Of a stretch of DNA of 64,000 nucleotides, positions 52,924-64,000 are shown piece after piece (the stretch's first letter is position 1; every line of letters begins with the position of its first letter). The notes below the pieces were generated by a model. It saw only the letters and a list, made by a program, of their open reading frames with translations, was not told where the DNA came from and ran no database searches. The stretch covers positions 1,178,001 to 1,242,000 of the forward strand of contig NC_065421.1 of assembly GCF_024362695.1 (NCBI RefSeq), given 5' to 3'. This DNA comes from Pectinophora gossypiella (taxonomy: Eukaryota; Arthropoda; Insecta; Lepidoptera; Gelechiidae). Position numbers and translations under genes: made by a program.

Positions 52924-54177
52924 TTTTGCAGAGTTATTCTTCTACTTCACAACATTTAAATAAACAATACTTAATTTTTTCACAATTTGCCAACACGATT
53001 TCAACAGAATTCGATGATGAAAATGAAAACACAACTGTTCAGTATCTCGCAACAGAAATTGGTACCACGAGTGCGCAATCACTTTCCAAATTACTTTACT
53101 TTGTAAGCGATTTCTACTTTCTTTCTTGCAAATGTAATAAGAAAGAGACAAATGATATAATTCGAATCTAAATTGACCGAATTTTATCTGAGTTTCGTTA
53201 ACCAGGTACCACGCTTGACAGTTGAATTTGGAAGTGATGTCATGTTTTAGGGTTCTCTAACAATTAATTAAACCGGCAGTAGTTAAAAGCAAATTATTAT
53301 TTATTACAACAAAGTTTTTTTATAATTTTGATTCCTGTGTTTTGGTATGTTTTATATTTTAGGTAGTTCTTCGAACACCGGAAGTCAAAATAATTACCGT
53401 GAACGCAAAGATATCTTATAATATAAAACTTATGTATGTCACCAACATGCATAAGGCCTAACTGGAGATTTACAAAAAGATCAAAGTATAGTTTAATGTA
53501 TACGGATCCACTACTCATTTATTTATTCGTACTTAGCCGGATTATGACGTTTCGTTTTTTAGATTGGTTAAAAGCTATAATAGATAATTAGAAGTGCAGT
53601 ACCTTTGTTCTTTTTATTATGGGTGTCTGCCTTTTTGAAGTCTTTTATCACGTTTGTTACGTGCTAAAAAAACAGAACCACCACATTGCTTGCTCAATGT
53701 TTTGTTGTTATTTTGCACATTTTTAGGCTTTTTGGCGGGAAACGGGAACGGACAGTTGCTTTCTTCATTGAATGATCTAAATAATTAATACGAAGTGGTG
53801 TTTTGTGGTTAATGATCGCATTAAGTTAGTCGGAAGACATTCGCGAGTGTTATTATATTGGAGTATTCAATAAACAAAGTGTATCTGCCTATTTTCGCTT
53901 CGTGTCAGGAAGCCGCTTCATTAACTCAAAAGTTTATGCGGACTTTTGAGTTAATTCGTTTGGGGTTCGGAGTAGGAGTCTACTCCGAGGGTGGGGGCTT
54001 AGGTTTCATCATCATCACCTTTCATCATTTCATTAATCATCAAGAAAAAAAATACGTCAGACATGGCTGTATGGGCATAGTTCCCTTTGCCTTACCCTTC
54101 GGGGAAAACCCCAAACCAAAAAAAAAAAATTGCACATTTTTATTATATTTTAGGGTTTATAAATTAAAATTATCATA
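52924..54177. promoter_or_regulatory. Divergent intergenic region between NEMF and EXOSC5
   Basis: 1254 bp separate the two start codons. It must contain both promoters unless untranslated exons lie further away. No TATA box is evident. It contains a 404-bp retroelement (53726-54129). A TTTTAG acceptor-like site lies between that element and the EXOSC5 ATG, so a spliced 5' UTR is possible. Confidence 0.5.
53726..54129 (+). mobile_element. Poly(A)-tailed retroelement with 13-bp target-site duplication
   Basis: The 404-bp element begins GGCTTTTTGGCGGG and ends in a run of A. It is flanked by TTGCACATTTTTA at 53713-53725 and 54130-54142, a clean target-site duplication. A related diverged copy lies at about 44110-44582 and also ends in A-rich sequence. 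There is no open reading frame, so this is a SINE or a truncated LINE; family not recognised. It ends 48 bp before the EXOSC5 start codon. Confidence 0.75.
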
Positions 54178-54280
54178 ATGGGAGTTGAAGACACAAATAT
54201 GAAGGAGTACAAGCTAAAGCCCATGAAATGCGAGTTCAATTACCTAAGTAAATCGGATGGTTCGGCTATTTTGTCTCAAG
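54178..54280 (+). CDS. EXOSC5: EXOSC5 exon 1
   Basis: Residues 1-34: MGVEDTNMKEYKLKPMKCEF, then the conserved LSKSDGSAILSQ. The donor is CAAG|GTGGGT. Confidence 0.9.
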
Positions 54281-56942
54281 GTGGGTTTGATTGGTTTTGA
54301 GCTATCTTGAACTAAAAAAATATTTAAGTACATCAAAAATTATAATTAAATACTTCAATAATGTCTACATAATATAGTACTAAAAGTTTTCTTGCTTAGT
54401 GTTCACATAATAAATAACCTTATGATAAAGTTGGCTGAAGTTTTCAATTCACTTTAAAAACAAAATTTATTTCACCCTCTTTCAATCATTTTTTCTGTAC
54501 GTTGTTGATTTAGCTCTATTATTATTTATTCGTAGAGCTCTATACATATTTTATTTGGGAACAAAATCTTTTAGGTATTTACATAGAATTATTTTCCACG
54601 CCTGAGCATAGACCTCCCATACGTTAAGTTTAAATAAAAATGTTTTTTGTGATTTTTAGGCAACACTGTAGCTTTAGTGAGCGTCAATGGCCCACTGGAC
54701 ATCAAGATGCAGAGCCAGAGCATAGAGAAGACCACACTCGAGGTGCTGTTCACCAGTAAAAGTGGAAAACCTTCAGTCGCTGATAGGTAAATCAAGTATT
54801 CAATTCTTTTGTCCAATATAGAGGATATTCGGTGTCAGCTGTTCGGTGGCCAAATTTACAGATGTGGCATTTCGAAATTGTTGAAGTAAAAAAAATATAC
54901 ATAATTTTTTATTTATTATTATGGACAACTTACAAGCTACACTATGTGTGTTGTTTCAGTCTAATTGTTTTTTTGTCTTACTGTAATGGCTGAATGTAAA
55001 ACTGTAAAAATAAAATAAATAAATATTAAAAGTAAATCCTAATTTTAAATAAAGTGCAATAAGGAGGCCTGTGTCCTTGAACAGCCCAATATTTTTTTTT
55101 ATTTTACAATTCTAAAAGAAGTTTTTGGAGATTGGATTAGAGAGAGATCACTCAGGACAGGCAGAAGTGGTAGCTCAGAGGGGAGACCTTTGCCCAGCAG
55201 TGGAACAATCCAGCCTTGTTAAAAAAAGTTTAAATAAAAGCAACACTTTTGTTTAAAACCAATGGCTCATGAAGAGTATAAATTGTTCTATTAAAGTCTC
55301 ATCTGCAGGGATAACAAACACAATAGATTTTACATTGCACGTTCTGGCATTCGAAAGGCTAAATTTCTTTTCTTAATGATTGCAGATACAAAGAGAATGC
55401 AATACGTCAGACGTGCGAGACAGCTTTGTTGGGATGCTTGTACCCTCGCACCGGGATCACCATCACTGTCCAAGAGCTGGAGGACTATGGAGGGGTGAGC
55501 AGTTGATGATTTAATAATACAAATACTCTTTATGTGACAATATAATTTGGATACAACCTTCATTGTTAATTTGTCACTTCAACCAACTTTTATTTATATA
55601 GTGAAGTGTAAAGGAAAAAGTGAACTCTTATAGGATGACTTTGTTGTCCATCCGCCTACCTGTCTGTCCGCCTGTTTGTCTGTCCATCTGTCTGTCTGTC
55701 CGCCTACCTGTCTGTCTGTCCGCCTGTTTGTCTGTCCATCTGTCTGCCTATCCGCCTACCCTGTCCATCTGTCTGTCTGTCCGCCTACCTGTCTGTCAAG
55801 ACCTTTTTCTCAGGGACAGGTGCACTAGTCGGACACGCATTTGACTGCCTTTTTTTATTTCCAGCTTATAGCGTGTAGTGTGAACTGCGTGTGCCTGGCT
55901 CTGTTAAACTCGGGGATCGCCATGCGGTCGGTGTTCGCGGCAGTGTCATGCGCGATCACGGATGTAGGCAACATAGTGCTGGACCCGACGCCGGAGCAGG
56001 TGGCAGCGGCGCATGCGCAACTCAGCTTCGTCTTCGATGGCAGGGACCGGAGTCTTATTACTGGTGAGTAACACTTACAAGTAGTTTGTATAGAATAAAA
56101 AAAACAGTATTCAAGGCTAGTATATAGCATAGCAGAAAGGGAGGGGGGGTTAAAAAGGCCACATCAAAGCAATTCATCCAAAAAACAATATTGCCAATTT
56201 AATTTTTTTTCATTTGCACATACAAAAGTAAGTGCGCAATGCAAGCAAATGTCAAATAGATGAATTCTTTGTGGTCTTTTAATCCCCCTGGATACAATAA
56301 TCAAGCATTGAATTCAATTGATAGCAGCACACAGTGCAGCTCAAGAATATGTACAAAAAAGAGCCAAGAATCGTAACGATTCTTTTCATTAATGCCAAAT
56401 TATCAATCAAAGATCAATCTTTAGTCTATTTTAGTTGAATTTCGGGCAGCCACCTACTTAATTTGACACGGTTAACACTAGCTCTATCTCTTTCTTGCAA
56501 TTGTAAGTAAAGTCTGACTTATTTTAAAATCATAATGTTTGACCGCTTTTATTGGTGACTTTACCAAAGTAATGCCAACCAGACGAGATAAAAAACGTAA
56601 ACAAGCGGACCGTTACTGTGTTGAGATTACTATCTCTGTCCTTATCACTCGTACGCGCAGTTATGGCGTCAGTTGGTCGACGACAGCTGTCATTGTTTCG
56701 TGGTACAGGAAAGCAGTCAGTACCGCAGCTGTCAACATTTAGATTTACTTTAGGCTGTGACTAGGGTGCAAAATAGCCTAATGGTCGCTTTGTTAACCAA
56801 CTTTCCTTCACCAGCGTTCACAGAAGGCACGTTCAGCACAGCGGCGTACAACGAAGCGTTGGAGCGGTGTCGCGCCGGCAGCGAGCTGGTGCTCGCCTTC
56901 TACCGGGACATCGTAGGGAAGTACTCTGCAGTCATCTCCTGA
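54178..56942 (+). CDS. EXOSC5: EXOSC5 / Rrp46, RNA exosome subunit, 5 exons
   Basis: Non-catalytic RNase PH-fold subunit of the nine-subunit exosome ring (family knowledge), acting in 3'-5' RNA processing and decay in nucleus and cytoplasm. Exons: 54178-54280, 54660-54786, 55386-55494, 55865-56063, 56824-56942. All splice sites are canonical and in phase, totalling 657 nt or 218 aa (human protein 235 aa). Visible family features are the N-terminal CEFNYLSKSDGSAILSQGNT segment, NGPLDIKMQSQSIEKTTLEV, the IRQTCETALLG helix, TGITITVQELEDYGG, CSVNCVCLALLNSGIAMRS and the acidic VLDPTPEQ. The start is the first ATG after an in-frame stop and fits the family N-terminus. Intron 3 holds a pyrimidine-rich minisatellite and intron 4 a palindromic MITE. 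The gene is head-to-head with NEMF, with 1254 bp between start codons. Confidence 0.94.
54660..54786 (+). CDS. EXOSC5: EXOSC5 exon 2
   Basis: GNTVALVSVNGPLDIKMQSQ, then KTTLEVLFTSKSGKPSVAD. The acceptor is GATTTTTAG and the donor AG|GTAAAT. Confidence 0.92.
55386..55494 (+). CDS. EXOSC5: EXOSC5 exon 3
   Basis: RYKENAIRQTCETALLGCLY and PRTGITITVQELEDYGG, the central RNase PH fold. The acceptor is ATTGCAG and the donor GGG|GTGAGC. Confidence 0.92.
55640..55800. repeat. Pyrimidine-rich minisatellite in EXOSC5 intron 3
   Basis: Repeats of CTGTCTGTCCGCCTACCTGT and TTTGTCTGTCCATCTGTC over about 160 bp. The frame through it is low-complexity and not a gene. Confidence 0.85.
55865..56063 (+). CDS. 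EXOSC5: EXOSC5 exon 4
   Basis: Starts LIACSVNCVCLALLNSGIAM and continues to VLDPTPEQVAAAHAQLSF. The longest and most diagnostic exon; acceptor TATTTCCAG, donor G|GTGAGT. Confidence 0.94.
56147..56285. mobile_element. Short palindromic MITE in EXOSC5 intron 4
   Basis: Inverted ends AAAAGGCCACATCAAAGCAA / TTCTTTGTGGTCTTTTAA with internal AAAAGTAAGTGCGCAATG; related to 14028-14168. Confidence 0.6.
56824..56942 (+). CDS. EXOSC5: EXOSC5 exon 5 (stop codon)
   Basis: EGTFSTAAYNEALERCRAGS then LVLAFYRDIVGKYSAVIS and TGA. The C-terminal helix matches Rrp46 proteins. Confidence 0.92.
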
Positions 56943-56970
56943 CACTAGCCAGTAGCTTGTAAGCTTTGTA

Positions 56971-56976
56971 AATAAA
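56971..56976 (+). promoter_or_regulatory. Poly(A) signal candidate for EXOSC5
   Basis: AATAAA 28 nt after the TGA stop. Confidence 0.55.
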
Positions 56977-57109
56977 CGATAAGGAACTCATATACGTGTT
57001 TATTTGAAGAAGTGCGGATCTTTAAGAAGTAAGAGTAAGTAGAAAGTAAGAGTCTTTTGTAATTCTTTTTATTTTGGTGCAATAAAGTGTATTTGTATTG
57101 GTATTTGTA

Positions 57110-57424
57110 TTGTATTGTAGACCAGTTGGTAGAACGCTTGATTCTCACGAAGGGTTCGAGGTTTTTCTTGCAGCTTCTTTTCCCCGGCTATACAGAAGCT
57201 GCAGTAGTTTTAGGCGGATGAGACGTTCGTTATGTAAAAATTGACGATTCAAAGTGTTACCTACTGAATAATGAATTTGAATTTGGGTTCCATATGATTT
57301 TGGAATTTTCGAAGTCATGTTTGGATCATAAATGATTATCACGTGCTCGGTGTGAAGGAAAACAGCGTGAGGAAACCCACATTCACGAGAATGCGTTTCG
57401 AAGGTGATAAAGGCGATACGAATT
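57110..57424. repeat. SINE B and LINE-tail fragments before the gap
   Basis: A SINE B head fragment (ACCAGTTGGTAGAACGCTTG), then a LINE tail (GAGGTTTTTCTTGCAGCTTC to GAATTTGAATTTG), then SINE B body (GAGGAAACCCACATTCACGA) broken by the N run. Confidence 0.6.
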
Positions 57425-57524
57425 NNNNNNNNNNNNNNNNNNNNNNNNNNNNNNNNNNNNNNNNNNNNNNNNNNNNNNNNNNNNNNNNNNNNNNNNNNNN
57501 NNNNNNNNNNNNNNNNNNNNNNNN
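57425..57524. other. Assembly gap (100 N)
   Basis: Exactly 100 unknown bases, the usual placeholder for a gap of unknown size. It falls inside a SINE on the left and a satellite Helitron unit on the right. Confidence 0.99.
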
Positions 57525-60500
57525 TCCCATACATCATTTTGACCCCCCGACGCTCCTCTGGGAGAACAACCCTGTCAGTGAGTCAGTCAGTCAGTGAGTC
57601 AGTCAGTCAGTGGGTCTCCAGCTATATATAGTATAACTAGATGTCGCGTGGTTCGCTCGCAGCAAGCTGCTCGCGTGTCTTGTTTTCCCGCCATTTTATT
57701 ACCGCGATAGAATTTGACCAAGACTAAAATAGGTCTCGTGAAGTCAAAAAAGTTCTAGGTGCTATAGTTTTTCCAGGCCTTAGGGTATCTCCCTGATGCG
57801 GAGCAGTTTTCCAAGATGACGTTCCCATCACACCCCTATACATAATTTTTTTGTTTATATGGCGGCCATCTTGTTTTTCGGCCATTTTGTTTTTTTTTCA
57901 CCGGCGATAAAATTTGACCAAGATTAAAATAGGTTACGTGAAAACAAAAATGTTCCAGGGGCGATAGTTTCGCCAGGCCGTAGGGTGTCTGCCTGATGCG
58001 GAGCAGTTTTCGAAACCTTGAAGTATACTCGTACTCTACATGACGTTCCGATCAAAACCTTTATACATAATTTTTATCCCTGAGGCATTTTCAGGAAAAA
58101 CGAAAAATTTGTATGGCGGCCATCTTGATTTTCGGACATTTTGTTTTTTTTGACCGGCGATAAAATTTGACAAAGATTTAAATAGGTATCGTGAAAACAA
58201 AAATGTTCTAGGTGCGATAGTTTCGCCAGGCCGTAGGGTGTCTCTCTGATGCGGAGCAGCTATCGGAAACCCAGACATATTTTCATACTCGACATGACGG
58301 TCCGATCATATTCCTATACATCATTTTCACCCTCGAGGCATTTTCAGGAAAAACGAAAATTTTGTATGGCGGCCATCTTGTTTTTCCGCCATTTTGGTTT
58401 TTTTTTCACCAGGGATTGGATTTGACCAAGATTTAAGTAGGTTTTGTAAAAAAAGAATTGCTCCAGGTTTTATAGTTTTGCCAGGCCGTAGGGTGCCGCC
58501 CTGATGCGGAGCAGTTTTTGAAGATCGAAAGGTATATCCATATTCAACATGACGTTTCGATCACACCTCCCATACATCATTTTTACCTCCGAGACATTTT
58601 CTAAAAAAAATAAATTTTGTATGGCGGCCATCTTGAATTTCCGCCATTTTGATTTTTTTTCACCCACAATAGAATTTGACCAAGATTTAAATAGGTTTTG
58701 CGAAAAAAAAATTGATCCAGCTATAATAGTTGCGCCAGACCGTAGGGTGTCTCCCTGATGCGGAGCAGTTTTCCAAGATCTGGAAGTTTTCCCATACTCA
58801 CCGGGAGGTCCCGATCACACCTCCCATACATCATTTTGACCCCCGACGCTCCTTCTGGGAGAACAACCCTGTCAGTGAGTCAGTCAGTCAGTGAGTCAGT
58901 CAGTCAGTGGGTCTCCAGCTATATATAGTATAACTAGATGTCGCGTGGTTGGCTCGCAGCAAGCTGCTCGCGTGTCTTGTTTTCCCGCCATTTTATTACC
59001 GCGATAGAATTTGACCAAGACTAAAATAGGTCTCGTGAAGTCAAAAAAGTTCTAGGTGCTATAGTTTTTCCAGGCCTTAGGGTATCTCCCTGATGCGGAG
59101 CAGTTTTCCAAGATGACGTTCCCATCACACCCCTATACATAATTTTTTTGTTTATATGGCGGCCATCTTGTTTTTCGGCCATTTTGTTTTTTTTTCACCG
59201 GCGATAAAATTTGACCAAGATTAAAATAGGTTACGTGAAAACAAAAATGTTCCAGGGGCGATAGTTTCGCCAGGCCGTAGGGTGTCTGCTGATGCGGAGC
59301 AGTTTTCGAAAACCTTGAAGTATACTCGTACTCTACATGACGTTCCTATCAAAACCTTTATACATAATTTTTATCCCTGAGGCATTTTCAGGAAAAACGA
59401 AAAATTTGTATGGCGGCCATCTTGATTTTCGGACATTTTGTTTTTTTTTGACCGGCGATAAAATTTGACAAAGATTTAAATAGGTATCGTGAAAACAAAA
59501 ATGTTCTAGGTGCGATAGTTTCGCCAGGCCGTAGGGTGTCTCTCTGATGCGGAGCAGCTATCGGAAACCCAGACATATTTTCATACTCGACATGACGGTC
59601 CGATCATATTCCTATACATCATTTTCACCCTCGAGGCATTTTCAGGAAAAACGAAAATTTTGTATGGCGGCCATCTTGTTTTTCCGCCATTTTGGTTTTT
59701 TTTCACCAGGGATTGGATTTGACCAAGATTTAAGTAGGTTTTGTAAAAAAAGAATTGCTCCAGGTTTTATAGTTTTGCCAGGCCGTAGGGTGCCGCCCTG
59801 ATGCGGAGCAGTTTTTGAAGATCGAAAGGTATATCCATATTCAACATGACGTTTCGATCACACCTCCCATACATCATTTTTACCTCCGAGACATTTTCTA
59901 AAAAAAATAAATTTTGTATGGCGGCCATCTTGAATTTCCGCCATTTTGATTTTTTTTCACCCACAATAGAATTTGACCAAGATTTAAATAGGTTTTGCGA
60001 AAAAAAAATTGATCCAGCTATAATAGTTGCGCCAGACCGTAGGGTGTCTCCCTGATGCGGAGCAGTTTTCCAAGATCTGGAAGTTTTCCCATACTCACCG
60101 GGAGGTCCCGATCACACCTCCCATACATCATTTTGACCCCCGACGCTCCTTCTGGGAGAACAACCCTGTCAGTGAGTCAGTCAGTCAGTGAGTCAGTCAG
60201 TCAGTGGGTCTCCAGCTATATATAGTATAACTAGATGTCGCGTGGTGCGCTCGCAGCAAGCTGCGCGCGTGTCGTGTTTTACCGCCCTTTTATTAACGCG
60301 ATAGAAATTTAACAAGACTAAAATAGGTCTCGTGAAGTCAAAAAAGTTCTAGGTGCTATAGTTTTTCCAGGCCTTAGGGTATCTCCCTGATGCGGAGCAG
60401 TTTTCCAAGATGACGTTCCCATCACACCCCTATACATAATTTTTTTGTTTATATGGCGGCCATCTTGTTTTTCGGCCATTTTGTTTTTTTTTCACCGGCG

Positions 60501-61760
60501 ATAAAATTTGACCAAGATTAAAATAGGTTACGTGAAAACAAAATGTTCCAGGGGCGATAGTTTCGCCAGGCCGTAGGGTGTCTGCCTGATGCGGAGCAGT
60601 TTTCGAAAACCTTGAAGTATACTCGTACTCTACATGACGTTCCGATCAAAACCTTTATACATAATTTTTATCCCTGAGGCATTTTCAGGAAAAACGAAAA
60701 ATTTGTATGGCGGCCATCTTGATTTTCGGACATTTTGTTTTTTTTTGACCGGCGATAAATTTGACAAAGATTTAAATAGGTATCGTGAAAACAAAAATGT
60801 TCTAGGTGCGATAGTTTCGCCAGGCCGTAGGGTGTCTCTCTGATGCGGAGCAGCTATCGGAAACCCAGACATATTTTCATACTCGACATGACGGTCCGAT
60901 CATATTCCTATACATCATTTTCACCCTCGAGGCATTTTCAGGAAAAACGAAAATTTTGTATGGCGGCCATCTTGTTTTTCCGCCATTTTGGTTTTTTTTC
61001 ACCAGGGATTGGATTTGACCAAGATTTAAGTAGGTTTTGTAAAAAAAGAATTGCTCCAGGTTTTATAGTTTTGCCAGGCCGTAGGGTGCCGCCCTGATGC
61101 GGAGCAGTTTTTGAAGATCGAAAGGTATATCCATATTCAACATGACGTTTCGATCACACCTCCCATACATCATTTTTACCTCCGAGACATTTTCTAAAAA
61201 AAATAAATTTTGTATGGCGGCCATCTTGAATTTCCGCCATTTTGATTTTTTTTCACCGGGGATTGGATTTGACCAAGATTTAAATATGTTTCGCGAAAGA
61301 AAAATTGCTCCAGGTTTTATAGTTTTGCCAGGCCGTAGGGTGTCTCCCTGATGCGGAGCAGGTTTTCAAGATCGAGAAGTATTTCCATACTCAACAATAC
61401 GTTACAATTACACTCCCATACACAATATTTACCCCCGAGACATTTTCCGGAAAAATAAAATTTTGTATGGCGGCCATCTTGTTTTTCCGACATTTTGTTT
61501 TTTTTCACCAGCGATTGGATTTGACCAGGAATTAAATAGGTTTTGCGAAAAAAGAATCGTCCCAGGTGGATAGTTTCGCAGTCTGTAGGTGAGTCCCTGA
61601 TGCGGAGCAGTTTTCCAAGATCTGGAAGTTTTCCCATACTCACCGAGAGGTCCGATCAAACCCCCCATACATCATTTTGACCCCCCGACGCTCCTTCTGG
61701 GAGAACAAACTATGTCAGATCAGTCAGTCAGTCAGTGGGTTTTAGCTATATATAATATAA
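57525..61760 (-). mobile_element. Array C: near-identical satellite Helitron-like units
   Basis: The end of one unit to 57636, then units 57637-58933 (1297 bp), 58934-60230 (1297 bp) and 60231-61760 (1530 bp). The first two differ by only a few bases and indels over most of their length; the third matches them for about 1 kb, then has other monomers. Confidence 0.8.
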
Positions 61761-64000
61761 CTAGATGGTGCTATGTGCGCTCGCTGCTAAAGCAGCTTCG
61801 CGGGCGTTGTATGTGGATTGACGTTTTCGTATAGTTTGTTTCGCATCACAGATTTGTAATAACTATTAAGACAGACACAAAAAGAAATAAAAAAATGTGT
61901 AGGATATTGTTGGTTTATTTTATGTTATCAAAAAATAAAAATATAACATTATATTCTCTCTCTCTCCCCTTGCATTGTTCCCATATGGTGGTGGGGTCTT
62001 TATTCCGAGTCTTTTCCTTCCACTTCGCTCTGATGGATGTATCGTCTGCGGAAACATTGCAGGAACAAAGATCTTCTTTGATGACATCTGCTTCTTTGCC
62101 TTCTGTATTTCCTGTTAAAAATAAAATAATATTAATTTATTTATAATAACTTATAGATATAATATCCTTTTCTTAGTCGATAGCGATACGTTTTTGCCAA
62201 AGTGGTCGTGGTGGTCATGTAACGTACCTCGATATCTTGTAACTTTTGATAGCTGGCTGTCACACTGCTGCGTGCTTTGAAGGACTTCAGGCTTGGACGA
62301 TTTTATTCTATTGCAATCATAATCTCCTACACAGTTTATTACACTCTGCATTTCCTGTGAATAAAATATATATTACATTTTTTTCCTTAGTCTATAGCGA
62401 TACGTTTATGCCAAAGTGGTCGTGATCGTCATGTAACGTACCTCGACATCTTGTTACTTTTGATTGCTGGCTGTCACACTGCTGCATTCTTTGAATGAGC
62501 GGCCAACATCAGGCTTGGTTTATATAATACTATTGTATTAATGATCTCCTACGCAGTTTTTTGCCTTCTGCATTTCCTGTAAATAAAACATATAATTAAA
62601 TATTATATGTAATTTATTTTCCTTAGTCGATAGCAATACGTTTTTGCCAAAATAGTTGTGGTCGTCATGTAACGTACCTCGATTTCTTGTTACTTTTGAT
62701 TGTTGGCTGTCACACTGCTGCATTCATTGAAGGAGCTGGCAACATCAGGTTTGGTTTATATAATACTTTTGTATTAATGATCTCCTAGGCAGTTTTTTGC
62801 CTTCTGCATTTCCTGTAAATAAAATATATAATTTATTTTCCTTAGTCGATAGCGATACGTTTTTGCCAAATAGTCGTGGTCGTCATGAAACGTACCTCGA
62901 TATCTTGTAACTTTTGATTGCTGGCTGTCACACTGCTGCATTCATTGAAGGGGCTGCTGACTTCAGGCTTGGTCGATTTTATTCTATTGCAATCATGAAC
63001 TCCTACACAGTTTATTGCCATCTGCATTTCCTGTAAATAAAATATATATTAATTTTTTTTTCCTTAGTCTATAGCGATACGTTTTTGCCAATGTGGTCGT
63101 GATCGTCATTTAACGTACCTCGATATCTTGTTACTTTTGATTGCTAGCTGTCACATTGCTGCATTCATTGAAATAGCGGCCAACATCAGGCTTGGTAGTA
63201 CTATTGTATTAAAATCTCCTACGCAGTTTTTAGCATTGTGCATTTCCTGTTAAAAAATAATAATGTTAATTTATATATATTAACTTTTATTTATAAATAT
63301 ATACATATATATTTTAGGTGATTTCCAAACTACCCAGGAGGTACACCCAGTAGCTCGCTTTTTTTCATGTGGTTCCCCCGCTAATCGAGGCCGCATCCAC
63401 CTACTTATATGAGAAGTAGGTTCTATCTAATGAGTTAGCAATAGTCATTCAATAAGCAGAGAAATGTGAAAGAAAAAGCAATTTTTAACTAAGGAATTTA
63501 AAATAAAAAGCAATTTTCAGCAATTAGCATGCAATAAGCAAAGCAATTACTCAGTAATTGTCAAACATAAGCGAGTTGTACAATTTAAAGATATTATTGA
63601 CAATAACAAACACGTACCGAGTTTGTTAATACTTACATTGAGTTATCATCGGTAAGTTGACCAAATTATTAGTACAGGTTATCACATTCACTAAATGAAA
63701 ATATGTGTTTTTATCAATTGTAACAATGCTTGCATGACCTAACCAACCGTTGGTGTTGTGGACGCCAATCTTCAAGAGACAAGTGGACGGGTGTGAGGAA
63801 AACTGGCAAGATGAACACGTCGGTGTGGGTGCGACTGGTGCACGGGAGAGAAGTGGAGCTAGTTGGCAGATGGAATTAGGCATCACTCTCTTGCTTCAGT
63901 TAAGTTCCACTCAGATCAGGTGGGTTGTCGCATGGATGAACATCGCATGGGTTGGAGTAATTCGGAGTAGAACTGTCCATGTTGTTCCCTTCATCGTAGG
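61761..64000 (-). mobile_element. Second copy of the large Helitron's 3' part (cut by window edge)
   Basis: Nearly identical to 26260-29430, from the CTAGATGGTGCTATGTGCGC terminus through the tandem exons into the left inverted arm, but lacking the 920-bp insertion at 26862-27781. The tandem exons are again interrupted by stops. It continues past 64000. Confidence 0.85.

Noticed and set aside
55620..55844. 74-aa Cys/Leu-rich ORF
   Set aside because: Translation of a pyrimidine-rich minisatellite in an EXOSC5 intron.
57145..57631. ORFs spanning the N run
   Set aside because: Translation through unknown bases is meaningless.

Overview
The window looks like a lepidopteran (moth or butterfly) nuclear scaffold. 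The evidence is large introns with canonical GT-AG sites, CTAG-ended Lep1-type Helitrons, (GTCA)n tracts, tRNA-derived and 5S-like SINEs, and (ATTTGA)-ended LINE tails. Two conserved genes are divergently arranged. On the minus strand, 18 coding exons between 52923 and 2189 encode NEMF/Caliban (Rqc2 homologue; about 1006 aa once one missing base in exon 3 is allowed for). On the plus strand, 5 exons between 54178 and 56942 encode EXOSC5/Rrp46, a 218-aa RNase-PH-fold subunit of the RNA exosome. Every NEMF and EXOSC5 junction joins in phase.

Layout: 1-2188 lies downstream of NEMF and is repeat-rich, with no convincing gene. 2189-17046 holds NEMF exons 18 to 5, with introns full of SINEs, MITEs, LINE tails, a complete Lep1 Helitron and a 5'-truncated R1-like LINE. 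Exon 11 is followed by a 131-bp tandem amplification of its own 3' part together with its splice donor. 17047-50545 is one 33.5-kb NEMF intron (intron 4). It holds (i) a head-to-tail array of six non-autonomous Helitron-like units built from ~254-bp satellite monomers (17954-26259); (ii) a large decayed autonomous Helitron on the minus strand, from a CTAG terminus at 26260 to at least 43572; and (iii) a second, shorter satellite array (46.7-49.4 kb). 50546-52923 holds NEMF exons 4 to 1. 52924-54177 is the shared promoter region, carrying a retroelement insertion flanked by a 13-bp target-site duplication. 54178-56942 is EXOSC5. After a 100-N gap (57425-57524), a third array (57525-61760) is followed by a second copy of the autonomous Helitron's 3' part (61761 to the window end).

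The main unusual system is the Helitron assemblage. The RepHel gene (HUH nuclease plus PIF1-type helicase) starts on a small exon at 43572-43482 that splices in phase over a 3.5-kb intron into the main ORF. The element's 3' part carries five tandemly duplicated exons of an unrecognised Cys-containing protein. Its 3' terminus resembles those of the satellite units, which occur as head-to-tail concatemers abutting it twice, as expected if one rolling-circle machinery served both. NEMF acts in ribosome-associated quality control and EXOSC5 in RNA decay; whether their adjacency is functional cannot be read from this sequence.
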